Source: Bacteroidales bacterium (GTDB lineage: Bacteria; Bacteroidota; Bacteroidia; Bacteroidales; UBA932). From it: 33,651 nt of DNA. Location of the stretch: assembly GCA_017548985.1 (NCBI GenBank), contig JAFYYW010000028.1, positions 1 through 33,651 of the forward strand, in the 5' to 3' direction. Under the pieces are notes generated by a model. It was given only the letters and a program-made list of their open reading frames with translations, was not told the DNA's origin and ran no database searches. Positions 10,108 to 19,179 of this stretch are shown in pieces. Positions within the stretch are counted from its first letter, which is position 1. The number at the start of each line of letters is the position of its first letter. The translations under genes and the position numbers were made by a program.

Positions 10108-10787
10108 AAGTCCTGGCGTTCGACGCTGACGACACGTTATGGTCGAACGAGCCTCTATTCAGGGAGGCGGAAAGAAAAGTCGCCGAAGCACTATCTGCCT
10201 TCGGCGACTTTGATTACATTTCCGATGAGCTCTACAAGGTGGAGTTCAAGAATATGGAAGACTACGGCTTCGGGGCGAAGGCGTACACCTTATCCATGAT
10301 CGAGAACGCCGTAAACCTTTCAGGCGGGAAACTCACCGGGGAACAGATCATGTTGATCATAGAGAGCGGAAGGAATATTCTCCATAATCCCGCCACACCA
10401 CTTCCCGGGGTTGAGAAGACTTTATCAGCCTTGAAAGAAGACGGGCGCTACCGCCTTGCCCTGCTCACTAAAGGCGAGCTCCACGACCAAGAGCGCAAAA
10501 TCAATCGTTCCGGACTCGGGAAGTATTTCAGTCACACTGACATAGTCTCAAAAAAATCCAAAGAAGAGTATATCACACTGTGCGCTGAGATGGGAATAGA
10601 ACCGGGCGAGCTGCTGATGGTAGGCAACTCTTTCAAGTCTGACATAGAGCCGGTTCTCCAGCTTGGCGGTTGGGGAATACACATCCCCGCCGAGCTTCTA
10701 TGGAAACTTGAGCACACTGAGGAATACGACCATCAGAGGCTATTCAAAGTAAAGACGTTCGAAGAGATAATCGACATCCTTTTATAA
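10092..10787 (+). CDS. HAD-superfamily hydrolase
   Basis: A 231-aa cytoplasmic phosphatase-type protein. HAD motif I is FDADDTLW (nucleophile D11, acid D13), motif II is LLTKG, the motif III lysine lies in the KKSKEEY region, and motif IV is MVGNSFKSDI. A helical cap lies between motifs I and II. The frame is open from 10011, but the first 27 residues of that longer form are Arg/Pro-rich and overlap the TIM-barrel gene. The ATG at 10092 puts motif I at the usual distance from the N-terminus and overlaps the previous gene by 16 nt. A cytoplasmic phosphatase at the end of an otherwise exported set may act on an imported, phosphorylated product or may be a housekeeping passenger. Its 3' end overlaps the beta-galactosidase stop by 6 bp, convergently. 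Confidence 0.88.
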   Translation: MLQGVKVLAFDADDTLWSNEPLFREAERKVAEALSAFGDFDYISDELYKVEFKNMEDYGFGAKAYTLSMIENAVNLSGGKLTGEQIMLIIESGRNILHNPATPLPGVEKTLSALKEDGRYRLALLTKGELHDQERKINRSGLGKYFSHTDIVSKKSKEEYITLCAEMGIEPGELLMVGNSFKSDIEPVLQLGGWGIHIPAELLWKLEHTEEYDHQRLFKVKTFEEIIDILL

Positions 10788-13700
10788 CCGCGGACGCGTC
10801 CTACGGATAGTGAAACCGAACTCGGCGTCGGAGAAGACCCGGTCTTCCTGGAGAGGGCTGGGGCCGCAACTGTTGCCGCCAAGGCCGGTGTCAGCGGCAT
10901 CAAGGCAAAGCCAGGTGTCGCCCGGAGCCGGAAGCTCGTGCTGGTGAGGAGCCAGGACAAGATCGACAGCCGAATAAGGCAAGGCGCTGAATGACATCAC
11001 CGGACGACCCGAGTCAGAACATCTGAGACTGTTGAGAGCGGCCTCGAATATGGCTCCCCTTCCCTTGCGGCCGGTAAGCGAGACCCAGCGCACCTGCTCA
11101 TGGTTACCCATATCTTGAGGCTTGGTGTAATCGCTTACCTGATCGGCCACGCTACTTTCATATTCCCCGACGAAGGCGCAAGTGTAACGGTCGGAATAAT
11201 TCTCCTCAGGTCCCCTGCCGTAATACCTGATGTGGTCCATTGAGGATGGAACCTTCATCACATAGCCGAGCCGGCCGAGAGGCAGCTCGGGCTTGTCGGA
11301 GGTGATTTTTGAGCGCAGGGTGACGCTTCCGTCACGAGCCACCGTCCAAATCACATGGGAGGTGAACGAGATCACGTCATGGTTGTCTTTGTCATCAACT
11401 ATAGAGCAGGACGGGGAGGCGGTGGAGCCTTCCAGATGAGAACCGAAAGGAGCTCTCGACAGGACTTCGAACGACACCTCAACGCAGCCATCCTTCTCCT
11501 CCACGGTCATCCCGGCGGCGGAGTGGAACAGGTTGTGGAGCCCGTTCCCGAACCAACCCCTGACGGCCCAACCGTCATTGTTAATAATCGCTCTGAAAGC
11601 GTTCAGCTCCGGACCATGGCCAGGGACGAACACATCCTTGCCACGGTACTTGAGCGTCGCCAATGTGCCGGTGGCGGGATCGAACTCAGCGACAAAACGG
11701 CGGCCTTTAACTATGAGATTGCCGGTATTCTTGTCTGTGAAGTATTTCGGAGCGCGGTGACCCTGTCGGACCGCCGGCCCTTCGACAGGCTCAGGGACAG
11801 CGAGATACATCTGGTCCTCGCAGGCCACATAACCTTTCTCCGCCCACGGCATATCGCCCTTCAATGAATACTCGACATTGAGGTAACACTCCTTATCCGC
11901 CGGCAATTTGCCGATAGGGACAGCCTTCTCAACCTTTGATCTCGGAGCGATTTCCCCCACATCGAATGAGCCGGATCCTATCACCTTCCCGTCGGCCAGA
12001 AGGGTCCAACGGGCATCGTAGGAGCAGGGTTCATAATAGTTCCTGTTGAACAGCTCTATATTCGCTGACCCATCGGAAAAATTTGATAACGAGGTGTAAA
12101 GATTCTGATAAACCTTCTTCACTTCCCAATACTGCGGCTTAGGGGAACGGTCTCCGTTAAGGATCCCGTTCATCACGAACTGGCCATCGTTAGGAAAATC
12201 TCCGAAGTTGCCGCCGGAAGCGAGATACTTGACCCCTTCCGGGGTGTAGTTCCAGAGAGACTGGTCCACCCAGTCCCAAATGGCGCCGCCAATAAAGAAA
12301 TTGGTGGAATCGATTAACTGCCAGTATTGCGCGAAATTACCGAGAGCGTTGCCCATAGAATGGGCGAACTCATTGATATGGTAAGGATATTTCACATTTC
12401 CTATACCCTTCGCCACCCACTGGACCCACTTCACACCGGGATACTGGCTGCATCCTATGTCGGAGATGTCGTTGTTCCTCTCATACTGGATCGGGCGCAT
12501 GGGATCGATATTCCTCGCGGCGGCATAGGCATATTCGAAATTCTTTCCGGGACCGGCCTCATTGCCCATGCTCCAGATTATGATGCAGGGATGATTGTAA
12601 TTCGATGTGACCATCTCGACCATCCTCGCCACATGGGCGTCCTTCCACTCTATAGGGTGAGAAAGGGAGGCGTCCCCATAACGGTAGTGATGGCTCTCTA
12701 TGTTGGCCTCATCCATAAGGTATATTCCGTACTTGTCGCAGAGGAAATACCAATATGGATCGTCGGTGTAGTGGGAGTCACGGACATGGTTGATGTTGGC
12801 CCTCTTCATGAGACGGATATCTTCCTCCATCACTTCCCTGGTGATAGCATGTCCCATGGATGGCTCTGTCTCGTGGCGGTTGACACCACGAAGCTTGACA
12901 GGTTTCCCATTGAGATAGAAATACTTCCCCGCGAGTCCGAACTCATCCTCTTCGGCGGGAGTCTCTTTGATGCCGACCTCCCTGAAGCCTACTATAGTCG
13001 AGAATATGTCGAGAGTCTTCCCGGAAGCGTCTTTCAACTCGCCCACGAGGGTATAGCGCTGGGGAGCCTCCGCTGACCATGGTTTGGCCTGGGGATAATC
13101 CAGAACGCAAGAGGTGACCTGGCCAGGGAAATCGGCGACAGGGGTATTGTCATCTGAATACAACACATTCTCGAACAGATGATATGAGATCGTCTGACCC
13201 GGAGCGACTCCCTTCACATCAGCGTCAACCTTCAGGGAAGTCATTGTGGGCGTGACCTTTATGTCACGTACAGACACTTTCGGCTTGGCCTCCAAAGCCA
13301 CGGTACGGAATATTCCAGGAAGGCGGAACATGTCCTGGGCCTCCAAATTGGCGGCATCTGAGAAACGGTAAACCTCAACCGCCACCACATTCTCTCCGGG
13401 ACGCACATATCCGGTGATGTCAAACTGGGCCAGGTTGCGGGAATTCTTTGAGAATCCGACATATTGCCCGTTTACCCAAAGGTAGAAGAACGAGTCCACG
13501 CCATCGAAATTGATGAAAACGTCCTTTCCGTCCCAGTCCTTCGGGACTTCAAAGGAACGGCGGTATGAACCCACCTCATTACGGGTCTTGTAGACTGTCC
13601 AGTTCTCGGGAGGAGTACGCATGACTCCGAGCTTCCAGTCACCAGGCTTCACTTCTTTCCACCAGGGAACATTTACATTGACATATATCGGTGTCCCATA

Positions 13701-14051
13701 TTCCTGGCTTCCGTCCACGCCGATCCCGACTATATTCCAGTTGGAAGGGACTGGAATAACGGCCCATGAGGAATCATCGAAATCAGCCTTGAAGAAATCA
13801 ACGGGACGGCTGTCCGGATCAGGTGACCAGTTGAACTTCCAATCCCCGTCAAGAGTCTTCCAGAGGGAACTGTTTTCAGGAAGGACCATCCTGGCCGACT
13901 CGATGTCAGTAAAAGAAAAGAACCAGGCGTGCGGAAGCTCCTTATTCAATGACAGTTGCCCAGGGGACTGCCATTCGTCGCCCTTCGGAGCGTCCCGGTG
14001 ACCAAAGGTGAAACCGGATAGAAGGGCGAGCGCTAAAAGCAAAGATTTCAT
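10782..14051 (-). CDS. Secreted GH2 beta-galactosidase (LacZ-type, five-domain)
   Basis: A 1089-aa protein with signal peptide MKSLLLALALLSGFTFG, so periplasmic or surface. Layout: sugar-binding jelly roll (about 45-240, with WKFNWSPDPDSRPVDF), Ig-like domain (about 245-355), TIM barrel (about 360-650), second Ig-like domain (about 655-750) and beta-galactosidase small-chain domain (about 770-1085). The acid/base is E498 in WSMGNEAG and the nucleophile is E561 in HINEFAHSMGN. HETEPSMGHAIT and HVRDSHYTDDPYWYFLCDKYGIYLMDEANIE are in place. It cleaves terminal beta-galactosides. Residues 752-765 (VPEPVEGPAVRQGH), in the linker before the last domain, are encoded by a REP-like repeat. It starts 5 bp after the stop of the secreted unknown protein and is probably cotranscribed with it. 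Confidence 0.95.
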   Translation of the reverse strand: MKSLLLALALLSGFTFGHRDAPKGDEWQSPGQLSLNKELPHAWFFSFTDIESARMVLPENSSLWKTLDGDWKFNWSPDPDSRPVDFFKADFDDSSWAVIPVPSNWNIVGIGVDGSQEYGTPIYVNVNVPWWKEVKPGDWKLGVMRTPPENWTVYKTRNEVGSYRRSFEVPKDWDGKDVFINFDGVDSFFYLWVNGQYVGFSKNSRNLAQFDITGYVRPGENVVAVEVYRFSDAANLEAQDMFRLPGIFRTVALEAKPKVSVRDIKVTPTMTSLKVDADVKGVAPGQTISYHLFENVLYSDDNTPVADFPGQVTSCVLDYPQAKPWSAEAPQRYTLVGELKDASGKTLDIFSTIVGFREVGIKETPAEEDEFGLAGKYFYLNGKPVKLRGVNRHETEPSMGHAITREVMEEDIRLMKRANINHVRDSHYTDDPYWYFLCDKYGIYLMDEANIESHHYRYGDASLSHPIEWKDAHVARMVEMVTSNYNHPCIIIWSMGNEAGPGKNFEYAYAAARNIDPMRPIQYERNNDISDIGCSQYPGVKWVQWVAKGIGNVKYPYHINEFAHSMGNALGNFAQYWQLIDSTNFFIGGAIWDWVDQSLWNYTPEGVKYLASGGNFGDFPNDGQFVMNGILNGDRSPKPQYWEVKKVYQNLYTSLSNFSDGSANIELFNRNYYEPCSYDARWTLLADGKVIGSGSFDVGEIAPRSKVEKAVPIGKLPADKECYLNVEYSLKGDMPWAEKGYVACEDQMYLAVPEPVEGPAVRQGHRAPKYFTDKNTGNLIVKGRRFVAEFDPATGTLATLKYRGKDVFVPGHGPELNAFRAIINNDGWAVRGWFGNGLHNLFHSAAGMTVEEKDGCVEVSFEVLSRAPFGSHLEGSTASPSCSIVDDKDNHDVISFTSHVIWTVARDGSVTLRSKITSDKPELPLGRLGYVMKVPSSMDHIRYYGRGPEENYSDRYTCAFVGEYESSVADQVSDYTKPQDMGNHEQVRWVSLTGRKGRGAIFEAALNSLRCSDSGRPVMSFSALPYSAVDLVLAPHQHELPAPGDTWLCLDAADTGLGGNSCGPSPLQEDRVFSDAEFGFTIRRTRPRL
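11761..11798. repeat. REP-like palindromic repeat inside the beta-galactosidase frame
   Basis: On the minus strand the core reads GTCCCTGAGCCTGTCGAAGG and is translated VPEPVEG. CCTGTCG (11762-11768) and CGACAGG (11783-11789) form a 7-bp inverted repeat. I recall this core as a widely scattered bacterial extragenic repeat whose translations give PEPVEG-type strings. It keeps the frame and falls at a domain boundary. I found no second copy by eye in the window. Confidence 0.6.
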
Positions 14052-14056
14052 GATGG

Positions 14057-14959
14057 TTATTTATCGGTCTCCACAATAAGTTCCAATCCCTCGTCAAGCG
14101 CAGTCTTCAGATCCCGGCCTCCGGAAAGGACCTTGCAGAAGCTGACCTCGTCTCCCTCTACCGCCTTGACCCTGAGCCTGGCGACCTGGTTACGGGCCTC
14201 CTTGCCTCCGATCATCCTGATGGTATAGATGGCAAAGGTCTGTCCCTCATGCAGGCCGTGAGCTGAACCGAGGTCGATGTAGACTTGCTTCTGCTTGTCG
14301 TTCTTGATGCCTCCGCGCTCGATGATCTGGCAAGTTAGAGGATACATCCCGTCAAAGAATTTCGTGACAAGTTTCGAGAGTCTGCTTACAGCGTTATCGA
14401 CCGCTTTCTGGGGTGAATTGACCCAAGACATATCCGACTCGGAAATGCTGAACGAAGGGCTGGCCAAGACAGCGTCTGTCATAGCGTCCTTCACATGGAG
14501 AGTGACCGAGAGCAAGGCCCTGTAATACACCTCGGTACGGGTCTTCTTCACCTTTTCGCCCTCTTTGTTCTTCTCCTCATATTCGACAACCTCGTTCTTC
14601 GTGGTCGCACTCAGATTGTTAAGAGTGGCGTCGACATAGATCGAACCGGGTTCCTCAGCCTCTTCCTTGGTCAACGGACCATCAACAACCCGCAAACGGT
14701 AGGCTTCCGTCATGCCTTTCAGGATGGCGGAGCGGACAGAGTTCTGATAGCCTTCCATATCCTTGGAACTCTGGCCGATCAGCACTGCGGTGGCGATCTC
14801 ACCTATCACCGAGCCTGGTCTCTTGTCAGCTTTCTTCTGGTTATACTGGAGATTGTTCATGGAAGCCACTATTATCGGGTTCCTATCATCTTGAGAAAAG
14901 ACTGATACACAGGCGAAAAATGTTGCCGCAACAGCGGCGAGGAATCTCTTGGCACTCAT
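14057..14959 (-). CDS. Secreted protein of unknown function, FlgT/CsgG-like features
   Basis: A 300-aa protein, not confidently recognised. The signal peptide MSAKRFLAAVAATFFACVSVFS is followed by a polar start (QDDRNPIIVAS). Residues about 25-195 have the alternating pattern of a CsgG/LpoB-like fold: a long helix with NSVRSAILKGMTEAYRLRVVDG, a strand segment YVDATLNNLSA and a long exposed Lys/Glu stretch (EYEEKNKEGEKVKKTRTE). The C-terminal 80 residues (IDLGSAHGLHEGQTFAIYTIR ... VARLRVKAVEGDEVSFCKVLSGG) resemble the small beta-barrel seen at the end of FlgT-type envelope proteins. It starts about 15 nt beyond a -7 box and precedes the beta-galactosidase by 5 bp. A role in envelope biogenesis is a guess. 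Confidence 0.75.
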   Translation of the reverse strand: MSAKRFLAAVAATFFACVSVFSQDDRNPIIVASMNNLQYNQKKADKRPGSVIGEIATAVLIGQSSKDMEGYQNSVRSAILKGMTEAYRLRVVDGPLTKEEAEEPGSIYVDATLNNLSATTKNEVVEYEEKNKEGEKVKKTRTEVYYRALLSVTLHVKDAMTDAVLASPSFSISESDMSWVNSPQKAVDNAVSRLSKLVTKFFDGMYPLTCQIIERGGIKNDKQKQVYIDLGSAHGLHEGQTFAIYTIRMIGGKEARNQVARLRVKAVEGDEVSFCKVLSGGRDLKTALDEGLELIVETDK

Positions 14960-14967
14960 ATCATATT

Positions 14968-14992
14968 AATCTTATGAGACAAAGATAAGATT
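14968..14992. promoter_or_regulatory. 8-bp dyad in the divergent promoter region, possible operator
   Basis: AATCTTAT (14968-14975) and ATAAGATT (14985-14992) are perfect reverse complements separated by 9 bases. The dyad overlaps the minus-strand -7 box TATCTTTG (14980-14987) and ends 8 bases before the plus-strand -7 box. It would suit a regulator acting on both the beta-galactosidase operon and the GH51 gene. Confidence 0.4.
14980..14987 (-). promoter_or_regulatory. -7 box for the secreted unknown / beta-galactosidase operon
   Basis: The minus strand reads TATCTTTG, an exact TAnnTTTG match. The predicted start is near 14974, about 15 nt before the ATG. No good -33 TTTG lies 19-20 bases upstream, so the promoter may need an activator. 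Confidence 0.5.
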
Positions 14993-14999
14993 TTATCGT

Positions 15000-15007
15000 T
15001 AAATTTG
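15000..15007 (+). promoter_or_regulatory. -7 box of the GH51 gene, adjacent to the start codon
   Basis: TAAATTTG is an exact TAnnTTTG match and ends 4 bases before the ATG at 15012. The transcript would therefore start at, or next to, the start codon. No clear -33 box is seen. Confidence 0.45.
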
Positions 15008-15011
15008 AGAT

Positions 15012-16922
15012 ATGAAAAAGATTATACTTATCGCCGCTCTTGCCGCAGCCTGCTTCCAAGGTCTTGAAGCGCAGACTATTGACATGAAGACCACCTCTGA
15101 CTTGTCTCCTTTTGTATTCGGGCATAACCTCGAGCACACAAGGGCCGCCGTCAACGGAGGACTGAGCGCCCAGATGCTCCGTAACCGGAAGTTCGCCGGG
15201 AAACCCTCAAAGAACGAAGGTGTGGCCGCTGATTGGAAAGGGATAGGAGAGAAAGTGTTATATATCACTAACCAGAGAGGTTACACCACCCATATCGGTA
15301 ATCCCGGCATGTCCCGCGGTAACGAGCTCAATTGCCAGAGTGTCCAGAACCTTGTGGAAGGACAGGTGGCCGGAATATACCAGGAAGACCTGTTCCTGAA
15401 GAAGGGCGAAGTGTATCAGATGCGGGTCGTGACCAAGGTCTCCGCACCGTTGACTCTTAAGGTTGAGCTGACCGACAGGGACGGGGAGAAGGTTTACGCC
15501 ACCAAGGTGATATCACTGGAACCCGTTGAGGATTGGACGGTTAGTGAATTTGAGATGATTCCCGCCTCAAGCGACAAGACCGCTTGCGTCAGGTACACTT
15601 TCAATAAAAAGGCGGAAGTGACATTCGGAGCCCTTTCAATGATGCCCAAAGACAATTTCCACGGGATGAGAAGTGATGTGGTGGCCAACCTCAAGGCCAT
15701 AGGACCGAGGATCATCCGCTGGCCGGGAGGCAATTTCGCCGGAGAGTACCGTTGGAAAGACGGGCTGCTTCCGGCGGACCAGAGAGGTCCTCTCCAGGCG
15801 GCGACGGAGATCGAGACGCAACCTTATACCTATGGTTATGATTTCCACGAGATCGACACTGATGACTTCATTGCCCTTTGCAGGGAGGTTGGGGCAGAGC
15901 CTATGCTGACCATAAACATAGCGTGGAACACTCCCGAGGAAAGCGCCGAGTGGGTGGAGTACTGCAATGGAGGAGAGGACACGGAATATGGCAAGATAAG
16001 GGCTGAAAGAGGCCACAAGGAGCCGTACAACGTTCATTTCTGGTCACTCGGGAATGAGATGGGATATGGCCATATGGAAGGGCCGAACGGTCCCGAAGGT
16101 TACGTCGCCTTGGCGAGGAAGCACGCTGACTCGATGCTGGAAGTGACTCCAGATCTGGAGCTTTGCTCCTCCGGCCCATATCCCAACGACACCTGGGCGG
16201 AATATTCCGCGGCGGCTCTCGCTGACAAGGTGAAATACATCTCCCTCCACCACTACGCTGGAGGAAGCAAACTGTTCGTGACTCCGGAGAACACAAAGAA
16301 ATCCTACGAGGAGATCACCAAATCTTTCGAAGGGAACATCAACCTGGCCAAGACGATGAGAAAGAGTCTTGACGCCACGGGGAAAAACCTCCACATCTCA
16401 TTTGACGAGTGGAACCAATGGTACTCCTGGTACAGACCCTCATGCGTGGCTGAGGGAATCTATACCGCAAGGACGATGCATTTCTATATCAACGAAAGCT
16501 CCGCTCTCGACATCCCTATAACCTGCTATTTCCAACCGGTCGGGGAAGGCGCTATCCTGATAACACCCGAAGGCAGCCGCCTCACGGCAAACGGCCAGAT
16601 GTTCGAGATGATGAAGGCCCATCAGGACGGCAAGGTCTGCGCGGTCCTGGACAATGACGACTATTCAACAGTGGCTACCGTCAAGGACGGGATACTCACC
16701 ATGACCCTTATCAACGCCTCCTACGACAGTGACCGGGCATTCAGCTTCGCTATAAAAGGCAAGGTTCTGGAAGCCAAGTTGTTCTCGTCGGAAGACGTGA
16801 CCCCGCACAGTTTCTTTGAGGAGTCTCCCCTTGAAGTCACCACGGGGAGGAAGGACATAAAGACTGTCCTGCCTCCCCACAGCGCGGCGATCCTGAGGAT
16901 CAGCCTGGCGAAAAAACAGTAA
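15012..16922 (+). CDS. Secreted alpha-L-arabinofuranosidase, GH51
   Basis: A 636-aa protein with signal peptide MKKIILIAALAAACFQGLEA. A carbohydrate-binding-like beta-sandwich insert (about 90-215) precedes the TIM barrel, which starts at IGPRIIRWPGGNFAGEYRWKDGL. The acid/base is E349 in WSLGNEMGYGHMEGP and the nucleophile is E466 in ISFDEWNQWYSW. A C-terminal beta-sandwich (about 540-630) ends the protein, as in GH51. It removes arabinofuranosyl side chains from arabinan, arabinoxylan or arabinogalactan. It is divergent from the beta-galactosidase operon across a 52-bp shared promoter region and convergent with the esterase (5 bp between stops). With GH43 and GH2 nearby it points to arabinose- and galactose-containing plant glycans. 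Confidence 0.95.
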   Translation: MKKIILIAALAAACFQGLEAQTIDMKTTSDLSPFVFGHNLEHTRAAVNGGLSAQMLRNRKFAGKPSKNEGVAADWKGIGEKVLYITNQRGYTTHIGNPGMSRGNELNCQSVQNLVEGQVAGIYQEDLFLKKGEVYQMRVVTKVSAPLTLKVELTDRDGEKVYATKVISLEPVEDWTVSEFEMIPASSDKTACVRYTFNKKAEVTFGALSMMPKDNFHGMRSDVVANLKAIGPRIIRWPGGNFAGEYRWKDGLLPADQRGPLQAATEIETQPYTYGYDFHEIDTDDFIALCREVGAEPMLTINIAWNTPEESAEWVEYCNGGEDTEYGKIRAERGHKEPYNVHFWSLGNEMGYGHMEGPNGPEGYVALARKHADSMLEVTPDLELCSSGPYPNDTWAEYSAAALADKVKYISLHHYAGGSKLFVTPENTKKSYEEITKSFEGNINLAKTMRKSLDATGKNLHISFDEWNQWYSWYRPSCVAEGIYTARTMHFYINESSALDIPITCYFQPVGEGAILITPEGSRLTANGQMFEMMKAHQDGKVCAVLDNDDYSTVATVKDGILTMTLINASYDSDRAFSFAIKGKVLEAKLFSSEDVTPHSFFEESPLEVTTGRKDIKTVLPPHSAAILRISLAKKQ

Positions 16923-16927
16923 TTATA

Positions 16928-18064
<1,137 letters not shown>

Positions 18065-19099
18065 TTATTGTAATGCCGGGAGGATATTGTCCCAAATCAG
18101 ATTGATCTCCTGCTGCATATCACCGATCTGGGCGGTGGTGACGACCACGGCGTCCTGCTCGGGAAGCACTATTATGTACTGGCCGTAGGCTCCGTCAGCG
18201 CGGAAGGCGCCATGGCGGCAACGCCACATCTGGTAGCCATAACCCTGGAGCCAGTCACTTGTGGAAGGATCCGTGCCACTCTCGCGCATCTTATCCTCAT
18301 TTGTGCCGGCAGGGCATGACGGGACCTGGTAGGAAGACATCTCCTTGACCCAGTCGGCAGGGATAACCTGCTTGCGGGCGAACTTTCCGCCGTTAAGGAG
18401 ACAAAGGCCCATCTTAGCCATGGACTCGGTGTGGAGATACAGGCCCCAACCACCGGTGTTGATTCCGGCAGGGCTCTCCAGCCAGTGGGGCTTCTCTATT
18501 CCGAGGGGCTGCCAGAGACGTGTGTCGAGATAGTCGACTATCTTCTGGCCGGTGACTTTCTGGACAGCGGCGGAGAGGACATATGTGCCGAGGCTGTTGT
18601 AGCAGTAGTTTGTCCCGGGCTCATATTCAATGGGCCACTCCATGAATCCTCTGATCCAATCCCCAGGATTATTCCTGACGGAGCCGGTGGGATCGGTCCC
18701 GTGGCCCGAGTTCATGGTCAGCAGGTTCCTGATGGTGACTCTCTTGAGGGTGTCAGAAGCCCCTTCCGGAACACTTTCAGGAAAAAGATCCACAATCTTG
18801 TCGTCCAAGGAGAGAAGACCCTCCGAAATGGCGAAACCGACAGCCGTGGAAGTGAAAGTCTTGCTCACGGAATGGAGCACATGGGCGGTGTCCGGAACGA
18901 AAAACTTCTCAGCCAGCACTTTCCCATGCTGGATGACCATGATGCTGTGGAGATCCTCACCGCAATCGCTGACCGCCTGGAAATAGGAGGCCATAGCCTT
19001 GTCCAGAGCTTCGGTGGCCTTCCCCCGGGGAATGGGTCCGTTCTTAGGAGCGCAAGCCGCCAAAACAAGGACTGAAATAATGGCAAAAATTCGTTTCAT
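18065..19099 (-). CDS. Beta-lactamase-family serine hydrolase lipoprotein
   Basis: A 344-aa protein. The signal MKRIFAIISVLVLAAC has lipobox LAAC with C16. The SxxK motif is S77-V-S-K80 (HSVSKTFTSTAVG), the YN motif is Y167-N168 (CYNSLGTYVLSAAVQKVTG), and the third region GYGYQMWRCRHGAFRADGAYGQYIIV is typical of this family. Members include esterases, transesterases and peptidases as well as class C beta-lactamases. Linkage to a carbohydrate esterase suggests a deacylase rather than resistance. It is the first gene of the two-gene minus-strand run with the esterase. Confidence 0.9.
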   Translation of the reverse strand: MKRIFAIISVLVLAACAPKNGPIPRGKATEALDKAMASYFQAVSDCGEDLHSIMVIQHGKVLAEKFFVPDTAHVLHSVSKTFTSTAVGFAISEGLLSLDDKIVDLFPESVPEGASDTLKRVTIRNLLTMNSGHGTDPTGSVRNNPGDWIRGFMEWPIEYEPGTNYCYNSLGTYVLSAAVQKVTGQKIVDYLDTRLWQPLGIEKPHWLESPAGINTGGWGLYLHTESMAKMGLCLLNGGKFARKQVIPADWVKEMSSYQVPSCPAGTNEDKMRESGTDPSTSDWLQGYGYQMWRCRHGAFRADGAYGQYIIVLPEQDAVVVTTAQIGDMQQEINLIWDNILPALQ

Positions 19100-19151
19100 T
19101 GTCTGGAAGTGTTTGATTGATGTAAAAATACAAATTATTCTCTGATTTGCT

Positions 19152-19171
19152 ATATTCGCGAGAACGAATAT
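19152..19171. promoter_or_regulatory. 7-bp dyad upstream of the ABC transporter, possible operator
   Basis: ATATTCG (19152-19158) and CGAATAT (19165-19171) are perfect reverse complements with a 6-base spacer, 8 bases before the ATG at 19180. The left arm overlaps TATATTCG (19151-19158), one mismatch from the -7 box TAnnTTTG, so a bound repressor would block the promoter. Confidence 0.4.
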
Positions 19172-19179
19172 TCCCCGAT

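Noticed and set aside
12327..13076. 249-codon plus-strand open frame
   Set aside because: It is antisense to the TIM-barrel region of the beta-galactosidase, whose frame shows catalytic motifs; the antisense translation has no domain, signal or promoter.
18065..19099. Antibiotic-resistance beta-lactamase
   Set aside because: The sequence fits the broad serine-hydrolase family (YNS motif, GYGYQ...RADGAYGQ) and is paired with a carbohydrate esterase; nothing points to drug resistance.
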